Assembly (NCBI GenBank): GCA_026708115.1
Contig: JAPOVL010000043.1
Location: 62,001 to 126,000 of the forward strand
DNA length: 64,000 bases
From: Chloroflexota bacterium
GTDB taxonomy: Bacteria; Chloroflexota; Anaerolineae; Aggregatilineales; Phototrophicaceae
Reading direction: 5' to 3'
Shown piece by piece: positions 43,229-51,336 of the stretch; the first letter of the stretch is position 1, and each line of letters starts with the position of its first letter. The translations under genes and the position numbers were made by a program. Below the pieces are notes generated by a model. It made no database searches and had not been told where the DNA came from. It was given only the letters and a program-made list of their open reading frames with translations.

Positions 43229-44921
43229 CGCGATCCTCCACGGCTGCCACAGCGTGTCCGCTTTCGTCGATATCGGCGCGTTTCTGTCGTTGTTGGAAGA
43301 ACGTGACCAGCGCCTCGGCCGTGATCAGCAAGATGATAATGGCCTGGATCATCCGCACCACTTCAAAGCTGACATTGGCATCGCGTTCCATGAATTGCGC
43401 GCCGGCCCGCAGATAGGCGTATAGCAAGCCGGTGAAGGGCACCACCAGCACATTCAAGCGCGCCAGCAAGGCGACCACCACCCCTTCAAAAGCCAGCGCG
43501 AACGATATATTCAAGATCAATTGTCTATGGATGCCGGTGGCCAGGTGCATGCCCGCTAAACCGGCGACGATACCGCTGATGGCCATCACCAGCATGATCG
43601 TTCGCCGCGAATTGACGCCGCCGTAGTCGGCGAACTTGAGGTTGGAGCCGATGATGCGAATTTCGTAACCGAGCGGCGTACGCCGGATCAAGAGCCAGGA
43701 TATGAAAATGACGATGACCACCACGAAGACACCGATGGTGACCTGCGTCTTTTCCACAATGACCGGCAATATCGCGTTTTCGGTGAATTTACTCGATGCG
43801 ACATAACCGGCGTCGGGCGGCTTGAGCTGGAAGTTGAGCACCATCTCGAAGAAGCGTGTGGCGATCACATTGAGCATCAATGTCGAGACCAGCTCGTTTG
43901 CGCCCAAATAAGCTTTCAACGCGCCCGGGATCAATCCGTAGACGAAGCCCGCCGTGCCCGATGCCAGGATGATGAAAGGTATCAAGAGGATGCCCGGAAT
44001 ATTCGGCGAGTTGAGCGCGATGATGCCCGATACCAGGGCGCCGAAATAGAGTTGTCCTTCGGCGCCCAGGCTGAACTGCTGGGCGCGGAAGACAATGGCA
44101 AAAGACAGGCCCAGCAAGATCAGCGTGATGGCGTCCTGTATCCAAACGCCCCAGCGATTGACGCGTTCTATCGGTCCCAACAGCAGAGCCTCGAAAGCCA
44201 GTTGAGATTGGTTCATCGCCTCGGCAAGCACCGTGCCGGTCTCGACGTCTTCGGGGCGCGAATAAAGCGTGTAGACGCCGTCCGCGGGTAGCGCAAAGCC
44301 CTCGATAACTGCGTCTTTCATGCTGACAAGGTCGTCAAATGTCTCGTCCACCTGCGTCATCGTGGCGGAAGTGGCAGCTGCCAGAACAGCGCCGCTGTCA
44401 TCGCGCAATTCCACTAGCACATCGACCTCGGAACGGCGATTCTTGGCATAGGCCAGCAGCGAGACGACGTCCCCTTCGCTCCCGGCAAATGTCCAGGCGA
44501 TCTCGCTGACGGGCGCGACCACGTTTGGTTTGTTGAAATGTCCGCCCCGGCGTTTGTTGTATTCCAGGTCGACATCGTCGTCGTCGCTCGGCTCGGCATC
44601 GGAAACCACCTGCGCGCGGAACTCGCCACTGGCGAAGCGATCAGCCGCGTCGAGGTTAAAGACAAATGTAACGATGAATCCCAATATGAGCGCCACAATA
44701 ACCGTGAGCAAGACGCGTATCGCCTGCCTGCGCAACTCCACAACAAAGAGCAGGATGCAAGCGCCCACCAGCACATTGACCAGCAGGATATTCTGCCAGG
44801 TCTCGGTGCCGGTCATTTTTTCCATCGAGCCGTCGAACATGGTGTGGGTGATGAACAGCGTGACCAGGATGCCGGCCAGCCCGCCGACGATCAGCAGGAG
44901 ATTGGTCCTCAACGATGTCAT
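43221..44921 (-). CDS. Nucleoside-type ABC transporter permease with inserted PPC-like domain
   Basis: A 566-residue BMP/YufP-type permease, far longer than the usual ~350. The first ~100 residues hold three membrane segments. Then about 170 mostly hydrophilic residues are inserted: an acidic run EPSDDDDVDLEYNK, followed by a beta-rich domain with IAWTFAGSEGDVVSLLAYA, VDVLVELRDDSGAVLAA and EGFALPADGVYTLYSR, which matches the pattern of pre-peptidase C-terminal (PPC) domains. The normal permease resumes at ITLILLGLSFAIVFRAQQFS and LGAEGQLYFGAL. The insert should lie outside the membrane, perhaps contacting the binding protein. It overlaps the ATPase gene by 4 bp. Confidence 0.85.
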   Translation of the reverse strand: MTSLRTNLLLIVGGLAGILVTLFITHTMFDGSMEKMTGTETWQNILLVNVLVGACILLFVVELRRQAIRVLLTVIVALILGFIVTFVFNLDAADRFASGEFRAQVVSDAEPSDDDDVDLEYNKRRGGHFNKPNVVAPVSEIAWTFAGSEGDVVSLLAYAKNRRSEVDVLVELRDDSGAVLAAATSATMTQVDETFDDLVSMKDAVIEGFALPADGVYTLYSRPEDVETGTVLAEAMNQSQLAFEALLLGPIERVNRWGVWIQDAITLILLGLSFAIVFRAQQFSLGAEGQLYFGALVSGIIALNSPNIPGILLIPFIILASGTAGFVYGLIPGALKAYLGANELVSTLMLNVIATRFFEMVLNFQLKPPDAGYVASSKFTENAILPVIVEKTQVTIGVFVVVIVIFISWLLIRRTPLGYEIRIIGSNLKFADYGGVNSRRTIMLVMAISGIVAGLAGMHLATGIHRQLILNISFALAFEGVVVALLARLNVLVVPFTGLLYAYLRAGAQFMERDANVSFEVVRMIQAIIILLITAEALVTFFQQRQKRADIDESGHAVAAVEDRDV

Positions 44922-46459
44922 GCGTATCGCTCCATTTCGACGGCGTCCTGCCGTTCGGCGCCGAGCATATAGTAGCCGATGCGCTCCTCGGTCAGGCTCT
45001 CGTCATTGGGGAAGATGCCGACGATCTCGCCTTCGTACATTACCATGATGCGGTCGGATAGCTTCATCACTTCTTGCAGGTCGGCTGAAATCAGCAGAAT
45101 GGCAAGCCCGCCGGTGCGTTGATCGACCAATTCCTGATGGATGAACTCGATAGCGCCGATATCGACGCCGCGCGTGGGCTGGGCGGCGATCAAGAGCTTG
45201 GGCGTCGACGACAACTCGCGGGCCACGACAACCTTCTGCATATTGCCACCGGAAAGCGCGTTGACCGGGATCGCGCCGTTGGGCGCGATGATGTTGAACT
45301 CGCGGATCAATTCTACTCCGTTGTCGACGATGGACTTGATATCCAGCAGGCCGCGTCGGGTAAATGGTTCGCGATAATAACGATCAATGATCAAGTTGTC
45401 GTCGATGGAAGACGACAAGGCGACGCCGTTGGTCAGACGATCTTCCGGGATATGCGCCACTTGATGCTCGCGCACCGAACGCGGGCCGCGGCCCAGGATT
45501 TGTTCGTTGCTGATAAAGGCTTCTCCGGTGGTGGGCGGGCGCAAGCCGGTCAGCACCTCGGCCAGTTCGGTCTGTCCGTTGCCTTCCACGCCGGCGATGC
45601 CCAGAATCTCGTTTTCATAGACGCGGAAACTGACCTGTTTAAGCAATTGATGACCGCTGTCGTCGGCATAGGTCAAGTGAATCACATCCAGCACGGGCAT
45701 GCCGCGCGTCACATCCGGACGATCGACCTGCATGAAGACCTCGCGCCCGACCATCATGCGCGCCAGTTCGCGCTCATCCGTCTCGGCGGTATTAACTGTG
45801 CCGATCACCCGCGCGTCGCGCATGACCGTGACGCGGTCGGATATCTCGATGACTTCCTTGAGCTTATGCGTGATGAAGATGACAGTTTTGCCGCCCACGA
45901 CCAGATTGCGGATGGCGGCGAAGAGGTCCTGCGTCTCGCTCGGCGTCAAGACGGCGGTCGGCTCATCAAGGATCAATATCTCCGCGCCGCGGTAAAGCGC
46001 CTTGAGGATCTCCACCCGCTGTCGCATTCCCACCGGGATATCTTCGATTCTGGCATTGGGATTGACGTTTAGGCCGTATTCTTTCGATAGCGCCGCCGTA
46101 TCGGAGACAGCAGCCCCAAAGTCGATTGACATGCCCTGTTTGGTCTCGCGATTGAGGATGATGTTCTGCGCCACCGTGAAGGAATTCACCAGCATGAAAT
46201 TCTGATGCACCATGCCGATGCCGTGCTCGATGGCCACCTGCGGATTGCCGATTTCGACTTCATTTTCGCGGATGAAAATGCGCCCCGACGACGGATGCTC
46301 CAGGCCATAAAGGAGCTTCATCAAGGTGGACTTGCCGGCGCCGTTCTCGCCGACCAAGGCGTGGATCTCCCCCTGCTCGACCGAGAAGCTGATATCGTCG
46401 TTGGCGTGCACGCCGTTGGGATAAATCTTGTGGACGTTTTGAGTTTCGATTATAGGCAT
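44918..46459 (-). CDS. Nucleoside-type ABC transporter ATPase (BMP system), two-domain
   Basis: A 513-residue ATPase with two nucleotide-binding domains, as in sugar and nucleoside importers of the RbsA/NupO type. Domain 1 has Walker [10 protein letters not shown] (about 37-45) and Walker [14 protein letters not shown]; domain 2 has a degenerate Walker A ([10 protein letters not shown]), signature [14 protein letters not shown] and [14 protein letters not shown] Walker B ([12 protein letters not shown]), in which the usual acidic Walker B ending is absent. The GGTGA ribosome-binding site is 7 nt upstream. The first 17 codons are duplicated upstream at 46580-46630. Confidence 0.92.
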   Translation of the reverse strand: MPIIETQNVHKIYPNGVHANDDISFSVEQGEIHALVGENGAGKSTLMKLLYGLEHPSSGRIFIRENEVEIGNPQVAIEHGIGMVHQNFMLVNSFTVAQNIILNRETKQGMSIDFGAAVSDTAALSKEYGLNVNPNARIEDIPVGMRQRVEILKALYRGAEILILDEPTAVLTPSETQDLFAAIRNLVVGGKTVIFITHKLKEVIEISDRVTVMRDARVIGTVNTAETDERELARMMVGREVFMQVDRPDVTRGMPVLDVIHLTYADDSGHQLLKQVSFRVYENEILGIAGVEGNGQTELAEVLTGLRPPTTGEAFISNEQILGRGPRSVREHQVAHIPEDRLTNGVALSSSIDDNLIIDRYYREPFTRRGLLDIKSIVDNGVELIREFNIIAPNGAIPVNALSGGNMQKVVVARELSSTPKLLIAAQPTRGVDIGAIEFIHQELVDQRTGGLAILLISADLQEVMKLSDRIMVMYEGEIVGIFPNDESLTEERIGYYMLGAERQDAVEMERYA

Positions 46460-46513
46460 GGTTTATTCACCAAAGAGGGCACAGAGCAATTGTAATCAGC
46501 TATATGAAAATTG

Positions 46514-46630
46514 TCACAATAAGACAGATGCACGCTCGACAACTCCCCCTCCCTGATGCTTCGGGGAGGGGTTGGCCTCCACGCCATTGGGATAAATCTT
46601 GTGGACGTTTTGGGTTTCGATTATGGGCAT
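46514..46630 (-). pseudogene. Remnant of a second BMP-ATPase gene (N-terminal 17 codons)
   Basis: A 38-codon frame begins [17 protein letters not shown], identical in protein sequence to the start of the intact ATPase. Within these 51 bp there are only three differences, all synonymous (CCT/CCC, ACT/ACC, AAC/AAT), so the copy diverged while still coding. After codon 17 it runs into a C/G-rich hairpin (46546-46571, arms CCCCTCCC and GGGAGGGG) and then unrelated sequence to a TGA. No usable ribosome-binding site is visible. Confidence 0.8.
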
Positions 46631-46694
46631 AAACTATTCTCGATTAGTTGAGGAAATACACTTGATAACCCGAGATTTTCAACCCCACCCTAAG

Positions 46695-46728
46695 TCCCTC
46701 CCCGAAGTTTCGGGGAGGGACTTTTTTC
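46695..46728 (+). terminator. Perfect 13-bp hairpin with T-run between binding-protein and ATPase genes
   Basis: Arms GTCCCTCCCCGAA and TTCGGGGAGGGAC pair perfectly and are followed by TTTTTT on the plus strand. As a terminator it would act on plus-strand transcripts, but no plus gene precedes it. For the minus-strand importer mRNA it is a strong intercistronic hairpin directly downstream of the binding-protein gene. A further CCCTTCCCC/GGGAAGGGG-type hairpin follows at about 46729-46755. Confidence 0.6.
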
Positions 46729-46779
46729 CCTTCCCCGTTGAGGCCAGGGAAGGGGTCTTGTTCGAGTGTTTGCAATGGA

Positions 46780-47928
46780 CTACATATCGTCCATCATCAT
46801 GTCGTCCATGCTCATGTCGGCGCTGGGCATATCGGCGCAAGCCGTTCCAACCGCAGCCATCATGTCCTCACTGGTGAAGACAGTCTGAACTTCGATATCG
46901 CCATTGACGACGGCCGCTTCGGCCGCTTCCACCATCGCCTTGATGTCCTCAGACGTGGCCATATCGTAGAAGTCGTTCTTGGCCAAGCCCACGCCGCCTT
47001 CGGGAATACCCAAGTTCTCAACCGAGCCGTAAGGCAATTCGCCTTCAAGATGCAGGGTGATGGCGCGGAAGATTGAGTTGTCGACATTCTTGAGCATGCT
47101 GGTCAGGATGCGCTCGGCTTGGTCGGGATCGGTCTCGGCCACGATTACAGCCTGGTCGGAGTCGACGCCGATGGCGTAGCGCGCCTGTTCGTGGGCCGCT
47201 TCAAAGACACCGACGCCGGTGCCGCCGGCGATCTGGAAGACGATATCAGCGCCCTGCTCGTACATAGCCAGGGTGATTTCCTTGCCGCGGGCCGGGTCAT
47301 TCCAGCTGCCGGCATATTGCACGATGCTCACCGTATCCGGATTGACCAGGCAAGCGCCCTGCTCGTAACCGACGATGAAGTCGTCAATAACCGGAATCTG
47401 CTGCCCGCCGACAGCGCCGATAGTCGGGGCGTCATTGGTGCCTTCGATCCCGCTCATGGTGATGGCAGCTGCGTAAACGCCAGCCAGGAACGAACCCTGG
47501 TTCTGGGCGTATGTCATCGAATAGACATTTGCGCAGGCATCGACACAGGTTTCCGCATCGTCATAGGGCATGCCGGCGTCGTAAAACATAAAGAGCTTGT
47601 CGGGATAGTTGTGGGCGTTAGCCGCCATGAAACCAACCATCTGCCAAGTGCCGGCAATCAAGATGTCGTAGGAATCGGTATCGGACATAACATCCAACAA
47701 GCCCGGCTCCCAATTGGCGGGATCAATACCGAGCTCAACCGTATCGGTCTCGATATCGTATTCATCAGCAATGGCGTCCATACCGCGCTGGGCGCTATCG
47801 AAGAAGGACTTGTCGCCGAGCGTCCCGTTAATTACGGAAACAACGCGCAACGGTTCGTCCTGGGCGAAGGCCGTAAACGCCGTCAGGAAGACGAGCATAA
47901 CAACTAGCAGAAAACTAAGCTTCCTCAT
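46780..47928 (-). CDS. BMP-family substrate-binding protein (nucleoside-type importer)
   Basis: A 382-residue periplasmic-type binding protein. The signal peptide MRKLSFLLVVMLVFLTAFTA ends near AFA-Q with no lipobox Cys, unlike typical lipoprotein BMP/PnrA members. The core has GDKSFFDSAQRGMDAI, FLAGVYAA and a GVDSDQAVI segment that corresponds to the family G-V-D-x-D-Q. The C-terminus is an unusual Met/Asp-rich tail, SADMSMDDMMMDDM. GGAGG precedes the ATG. The operon continues with ATPase and two permeases, giving a complete importer, probably for nucleosides. Confidence 0.9.
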   Translation of the reverse strand: MRKLSFLLVVMLVFLTAFTAFAQDEPLRVVSVINGTLGDKSFFDSAQRGMDAIADEYDIETDTVELGIDPANWEPGLLDVMSDTDSYDILIAGTWQMVGFMAANAHNYPDKLFMFYDAGMPYDDAETCVDACANVYSMTYAQNQGSFLAGVYAAAITMSGIEGTNDAPTIGAVGGQQIPVIDDFIVGYEQGACLVNPDTVSIVQYAGSWNDPARGKEITLAMYEQGADIVFQIAGGTGVGVFEAAHEQARYAIGVDSDQAVIVAETDPDQAERILTSMLKNVDNSIFRAITLHLEGELPYGSVENLGIPEGGVGLAKNDFYDMATSEDIKAMVEAAEAAVVNGDIEVQTVFTSEDMMAAVGTACADMPSADMSMDDMMMDDM

Positions 47929-47955
47929 TTGATTCCTCCACTAAAAATTGGTTTG

Positions 47956-48009
47956 ATCAGATTCAATTCTGATTGGGCTATTATACCCGCTTTTCTTCGG
48001 AAAGGGCAA
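47956..48009 (-). promoter_or_regulatory. Sigma70-type promoter of the BMP importer with inverted repeat
   Basis: On the minus strand TTGCCC (48004-48009) and TATAAT (47980-47985) are 18 bp apart. Just beyond the -10 box is the inverted repeat ATCAGA-6 nt-TCTGAT (47956-47973), which would cover the start site and could bind a regulator. The ATG lies 28 nt further on. Confidence 0.7.
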
Positions 48010-48048
48010 AATCCAGCCCGGCGAATTCGCGCGCTAGCAGGAGCAGAC

Positions 48049-48071
48049 AAAAAAAGCCCGCCTTTTCGGGC
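48049..48071 (-). terminator. Rho-independent terminator (minus strand)
   Basis: Read on the minus strand, GCCCG-AAAAGG-CGGGC is followed by seven T residues. It ends a transcript coming from higher coordinates, where the only minus-strand coding candidate is the 33-codon membrane-protein ORF at 48214. It lies about 40 bp upstream of the importer promoter. Confidence 0.65.
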
Positions 48072-48085
48072 GAGCTTCTCCGATA

Positions 48086-48124
48086 GCGGGGCTCACTCAA
48101 TTCCAGTTGTGGAGCAAGCCCCGC
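48086..48124. other. Stable hairpin next to the terminator
   Basis: Arms GCGGGGCT (48086-48093) and AGCCCCGC (48117-48124) pair perfectly, with a further CTC/GAG pairing in the loop. Together with the terminator at 48049 it forms two consecutive structures on the minus strand, which could be a small RNA, a leader, or a 3' UTR. It does not fit a tRNA: there is no acceptor/T-arm pattern. Confidence 0.4.
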
Positions 48125-48213
48125 CTCCTTTGAACAGCGCTAATCATACGCGCGCTTTTTTACGATTGCCGTAGCAAACCAACACCGCAATCCGAGCGAG
48201 AAGGCGCATGAAG

Positions 48214-48315
48214 TCAGGAACTTTCGCACCAATCGCGATACAGGTACACCCATGCGGCAATCAATAGCACATTTACAGCCACGACAAACGCGATAACCAG
48301 ATTGTCTCCAAACAT
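48214..48315 (-). CDS. 33-residue single-pass membrane microprotein
   Basis: The frame reads MFGDNLVIAFVVAVNVLLIA, then AWVYLYRDWCESS and a stop. One membrane helix of about 20 residues is flanked by a short polar N-terminus and a Tyr/Arg/Asp/Cys-containing C-terminus. GGAGG lies 5 nt upstream of the ATG; an in-frame ATG four codons earlier (48327) is an alternative. It is followed by a hairpin and a Rho-independent terminator. Homologues unknown to me. It lies within the 700-bp gap between the divergent importer and nucleoside hydrolase genes; the remaining gap DNA (48328-48628) holds only the palindrome at 48492. Confidence 0.45.
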   Translation of the reverse strand: MFGDNLVIAFVVAVNVLLIAAWVYLYRDWCESS

Positions 48316-48491
48316 CTCGTCCTCCATGTCAATCCAACTCGTCTTCGCATTTCTGTTGCCGATCTCGATTGAGAAAACGTGAACTGGACCGTCTGTGACT
48401 CTGTATCCAAATGAACATCGTCACCCTCATTGAACGGCAACAATGTGCGCAAGTCAAGCATGATTTATATATTCTGCACAATAAGAATCGG

Positions 48492-48509
48492 TACAATATT
48501 GTATACAAT
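48492..48509. promoter_or_regulatory. Overlapping palindromes TACAATATTGTA and ATTGTATACAAT
   Basis: Two perfect 12-bp palindromes overlap in TACAATATTGTATACAAT. TTGTATACAA is a common type of GntR-family operator. The site lies in the intergenic region about 120 bp upstream of the nucleoside hydrolase start and 180 bp upstream of the microprotein start. No GntR gene is present in the window, so the regulator would be encoded elsewhere. Confidence 0.45.
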
Positions 48510-48628
48510 ATCCAATCTCTCAGGCTGCATCAACTCTTGATGGACGCATTTCGGTCGATCTTTGTAGGGCTGACGACTTGACCGTGCTATATTAAGGTGG
48601 AAATATTTGCCGAGAGGGAAGCATTAAT

Positions 48629-49561
48629 ATGAAACTGATCATTGATACAGACGCCGGCGTTGACGACGCCCAAGCGATCATGCTGGCGCTGACCCACCCC
48701 GATGTCGACGTGCTGGCCATCACCACCTTGACCGGCAACGTGCATATCCGCCAGGTCAATCCCAACGTGCTGACCATCCTCGAAATCATGAATCAGGACG
48801 TGCCGGTATATGCCGGCATCGACCGTCCCTTGATCCAGGCTTGGGAAGACGCGGCCGAGTTCCACGGCGGCGACGGATTGGGCGACTTCCGCGACCGGCC
48901 TACTCTGACGCGCGCGATCGAAGACGAGCATGCCGTGCTGGCGCTCTTGCGGCTATCGCGCGAATACGAGGGCGAACTGACCTTGATCGCCCTGGGTCCG
49001 CTGACCAACCTGGCCGCCGCTATCCGGCTCGATCCGGAGTTTCCGGCGCGCATCAAGCAGTTTGCCTTCATGGGCGGCACGATCGCGGCACATGGCAATA
49101 CGCCCAACCTGACCGCCGAATACAACATTTACACCGATCCCGAAGCGGCATTCATCACGCTGTCTGCCTTCGACGACGCGGCCATGCTCAGCTGGGAGAC
49201 GACGCTGGCGCATGGCTTCGCCTGGGACAAGTTCAACGCGCTTTGCGCTATCGACACCGTCAACGGCCGCTTCTTCGACAAGATCTCCCGCGAAACGGCG
49301 CAGCGCCTGCAGCATACCTACAAGCGCCCGGCCTATTTGCTTCCCGATCCATTGGCGATGGCGGTCACGCTGCAGCCAGACCTGATCCAACAGAGTCAAA
49401 AGTGCTTCGTTACTGTCGAGCTGAACGGCCAGCATACGCGCGGCCAAACGGTCATTGACTACAACTACATGAGCGGCCAAAGCCCGAATGTGAACGTGAT
49501 ACAAGCGCTGGATACCGATGGCGTGCACGCGATGTTCGTCAAGGCGCTCTCGCAATCGTGA
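48629..49561 (+). CDS. Nucleoside hydrolase (IunH family) 2
   Basis: A 310-residue nucleoside hydrolase: DTDAGVDDAQAIM at residues 6-18, LIALGPLTNLAAAI in the middle, FMGGTIAAHGN and a late YLLPDPLAMAVTL, where the His of the usual HDxxA is replaced by Pro-containing LPD but the Asp is retained. GAGAGGGA precedes the ATG. The stop overlaps the next gene's GTG start by 4 bp. It is encoded beside the BMP importer, supporting ribonucleoside breakdown. Confidence 0.88.
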   Translation: MKLIIDTDAGVDDAQAIMLALTHPDVDVLAITTLTGNVHIRQVNPNVLTILEIMNQDVPVYAGIDRPLIQAWEDAAEFHGGDGLGDFRDRPTLTRAIEDEHAVLALLRLSREYEGELTLIALGPLTNLAAAIRLDPEFPARIKQFAFMGGTIAAHGNTPNLTAEYNIYTDPEAAFITLSAFDDAAMLSWETTLAHGFAWDKFNALCAIDTVNGRFFDKISRETAQRLQHTYKRPAYLLPDPLAMAVTLQPDLIQQSQKCFVTVELNGQHTRGQTVIDYNYMSGQSPNVNVIQALDTDGVHAMFVKALSQS

Positions 49562-50682
49562 ACGACAGGCTCATGACCGTCGAAAACTTGATAACGCAAA
49601 TAGGCAAGGATCCGGTCTGTTCCGCCGACTCGATTTACGGCTATTTGAGGCGTCTCTTGGCGGCGCCCGCTCCCAACAGCGGCGCTCGCCTGCCCGGCGC
49701 GGTCGGCGAAGTCATCGGCGCTATCGCCGGCGAATTGGGTCTGTCGCTTTCGGCGGACCCGCGTATTCGAGCGACCGGCAACCTGGCCATCGCGATCGGC
49801 GCAGCTTCCGAGTCCGCCGACTTGCTCATCACGGCGCACATGGACCGCCCCTCGTTTCGCGTCTTGCACCTGGCCGAGGCGACGCTGTATCCGCTCTGCG
49901 CGATACGGGTCCCGCAGCCGCAGTATCGCTGCCCCGCCATCGCCGTCCGTTATCGGGCCGGGCGCGTGGAGACAGTGGCCGAAGGCGCATTGCAGTTCGG
50001 CGAGGTCAATGCCGAGCAGCGGATCCGCTTTGAAGTCGAGAGCGGCTCGCTGGCATGGGACGACACGGTAATGATGGCTGCGGAACCGCGCCTGAGCAAC
50101 GGGCGCGTCATCGGCGCGGGACTGGATAACGCCACCGGAGTCAGCCTGGGTTTGCTCGCGGCGCGGGCGCTGAGCGCGTTCTCCGATGAGCTTGCCGCGC
50201 GCGGTCAAAAGGTCATCTTCGCATTCACCGACCAGGAAGAAGGTCCGCCCGATGGTCTATTTGGGCAAGGCGCGTCGCGCCTGGCGCATGCCCTGCCACC
50301 GCCGCGCCTCGGTTTCATCAATATCGACGCTCACAATGTCGATGAGTCGACCGGTCATGCGCCCGGCATCGGCGCGTCGCATGCTTTTGTTTCCGGTTAC
50401 GGACGCGGCTCGGTCGTGCCGCTGGATTATCAGGCGTTGGCCACGGACCTGGCGGAGGAGGTCAACGGGGCGCGGCCGGGCACGGTCAAGCTCAATTTCG
50501 GCTACGTCTCGCGCAGCGACGATATGCTGCTCAGCTTGCACACGCGCTGCCTGGGCTTGATCGGCGTCGTGCTGGCAAACGCGCATACGACCGAGGAGAC
50601 GGTCGCGCTGGGTGATTTGGCTGCGGCTGTGAGGTGGATCAGCGCTTATTCATTAAGGATACTTGAAAGCAAACGAAACTGA
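49558..50682 (+). CDS. M42/M20-like metallopeptidase (clan MH)
   Basis: A 374-residue dinuclear-metal hydrolase. Ligands visible in order: His94 and Asp96 in ITAHMDRPSF, Asp190 in GAGLDNATG, the catalytic pair Glu227-Glu228 in FTDQEEGP, an Asp in RSDDML and a C-terminal His in NAHTTEE. This is the M42 glutamyl-aminopeptidase layout. The GTG start gives a 4-bp overlap (GTGA) with the nucleoside hydrolase gene; the ATG five codons later is possible. The substrate may be an amide or peptide conjugate. A degraded partial second copy lies at 51175-51314. Confidence 0.75.
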   Translation: MNDRLMTVENLITQIGKDPVCSADSIYGYLRRLLAAPAPNSGARLPGAVGEVIGAIAGELGLSLSADPRIRATGNLAIAIGAASESADLLITAHMDRPSFRVLHLAEATLYPLCAIRVPQPQYRCPAIAVRYRAGRVETVAEGALQFGEVNAEQRIRFEVESGSLAWDDTVMMAAEPRLSNGRVIGAGLDNATGVSLGLLAARALSAFSDELAARGQKVIFAFTDQEEGPPDGLFGQGASRLAHALPPPRLGFINIDAHNVDESTGHAPGIGASHAFVSGYGRGSVVPLDYQALATDLAEEVNGARPGTVKLNFGYVSRSDDMLLSLHTRCLGLIGVVLANAHTTEETVALGDLAAAVRWISAYSLRILESKRN

Positions 50683-50741
50683 TGTTACGATAAAGTTTGT
50701 ATAATTCAACGCGGCACGCTGAAGTCATGCAAGGATGCTAC

Positions 50742-51080
50742 ATGGCAAGCGGAACAGAATTGGAAAGAATCGCTTCACTAGAAACAGCGGTTCCACATCT
50801 GGCAACCAAGGCAGGCCTCGAAGGCGTCAGAGTTAAGATCCAAGTCATACGTGCCGACCTCCAATCTGTTAGAACAGACATGGAAAATCTCAAAGCGGAC
50901 GTCAAAGTTCTTAAGGCCGAAGTCAAAAGCATACGATTCGAACTGAAAGTCTTGCGCTGGCTCATCGGGGCGACGACGTCAATTGGTGTGGCTGCTTCTT
51001 TTCACATCATTCATTTACTAAACCAGGCAATTGCACTCAAATCACTTCCTTCTGTGATTCCACCATTGCACATAATCTGA
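50742..51080 (+). CDS. Small coiled-coil membrane-anchored protein
   Basis: A 112-residue protein. Residues about 5-75 form a heptad-repeat coiled coil (LERIASLETAVPHLATKAGL, then VIRADLQSVRTDMENLKADV and KVLKAEVKSIRFELKVL), followed by a membrane segment (WLIGATTSIGVAASFHIIHL). AAGGA lies 6 nt upstream of the chosen ATG. It resembles the small proteins at 37140 and 41572 in layout, and like 41572 it lies next to a decayed gene remnant. Codon use is more AT-rich than that of its neighbours. Confidence 0.55.
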   Translation: MASGTELERIASLETAVPHLATKAGLEGVRVKIQVIRADLQSVRTDMENLKADVKVLKAEVKSIRFELKVLRWLIGATTSIGVAASFHIIHLLNQAIALKSLPSVIPPLHII

Positions 51081-51099
51081 ACAGTAGTAGACCTATCTC

Positions 51100-51195
51100 A
51101 TGCCCCTGAACCGCGCTATCGACACGATGCCCGAGCTAATCCGCGATATCGTCAAACCCTTCGACGCGTCGGCGCGTCTTCGTTTCCTGCTATGA
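51100..51195 (+). pseudogene. Truncated copy of the SIS-domain gene (N-terminal ~26 codons)
   Basis: The frame reads MPLNRAIDTMPELIRDIVKP, then FDASAR, matching IDTLPDLIRAIVKPFDASAR at the start of the intact SIS gene (52756). After the Arg codon it joins a fragment of the M42-like peptidase gene, in another frame, and stops. The junction lies at about 51176. Confidence 0.75.
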
Positions 51196-51314
51196 ACGCG
51201 GCTCGGCCGTCCCGCTGGAAAATGCGTATTCGACAGAGGAGACTGCCGCGCTGGGTGATCTGGTTGCGGGGGGTGAGTTGGGTCCGCGCGTTTGTTATGA
51301 GAGTATTGAATTGA
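51175..51314 (+). pseudogene. Remnant of an M42-like peptidase gene
   Basis: The DNA encodes FVSCYERGSAVPLENA, corresponding to FVSGYGRGSVVPLDYQ of the intact peptidase, then after an internal deletion STEETAALGDLVA, matching TTEETVALGDLAA near its C-terminus. One extra G in a G-run shifts the frame; beyond it VSWVRAFVMRVLN and TGA match VRWISAYSLRIL of the intact tail. The gene is thus internally deleted and frameshifted. Confidence 0.75.
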
Positions 51315-51336
51315 CAGACAGTCGCCAAGCGTCATA

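Noticed and set aside
48086..48124. tRNA-like structure
   Set aside because: It is a simple hairpin; there is no T-arm GTTCRA motif, anticodon arm or 7-bp acceptor stem in a cloverleaf arrangement.
48136..48161. Plus-strand terminator (AGCGC...GCGCT followed by six T)
   Set aside because: The stem is only 5 bp with an 11-nt loop, and no plus-strand gene precedes it.
48273..48461. 62-codon minus-strand frame
   Set aside because: It lacks a ribosome-binding site, and its end overlaps the better-supported microprotein in another frame. The translation has no membrane segment or motif.
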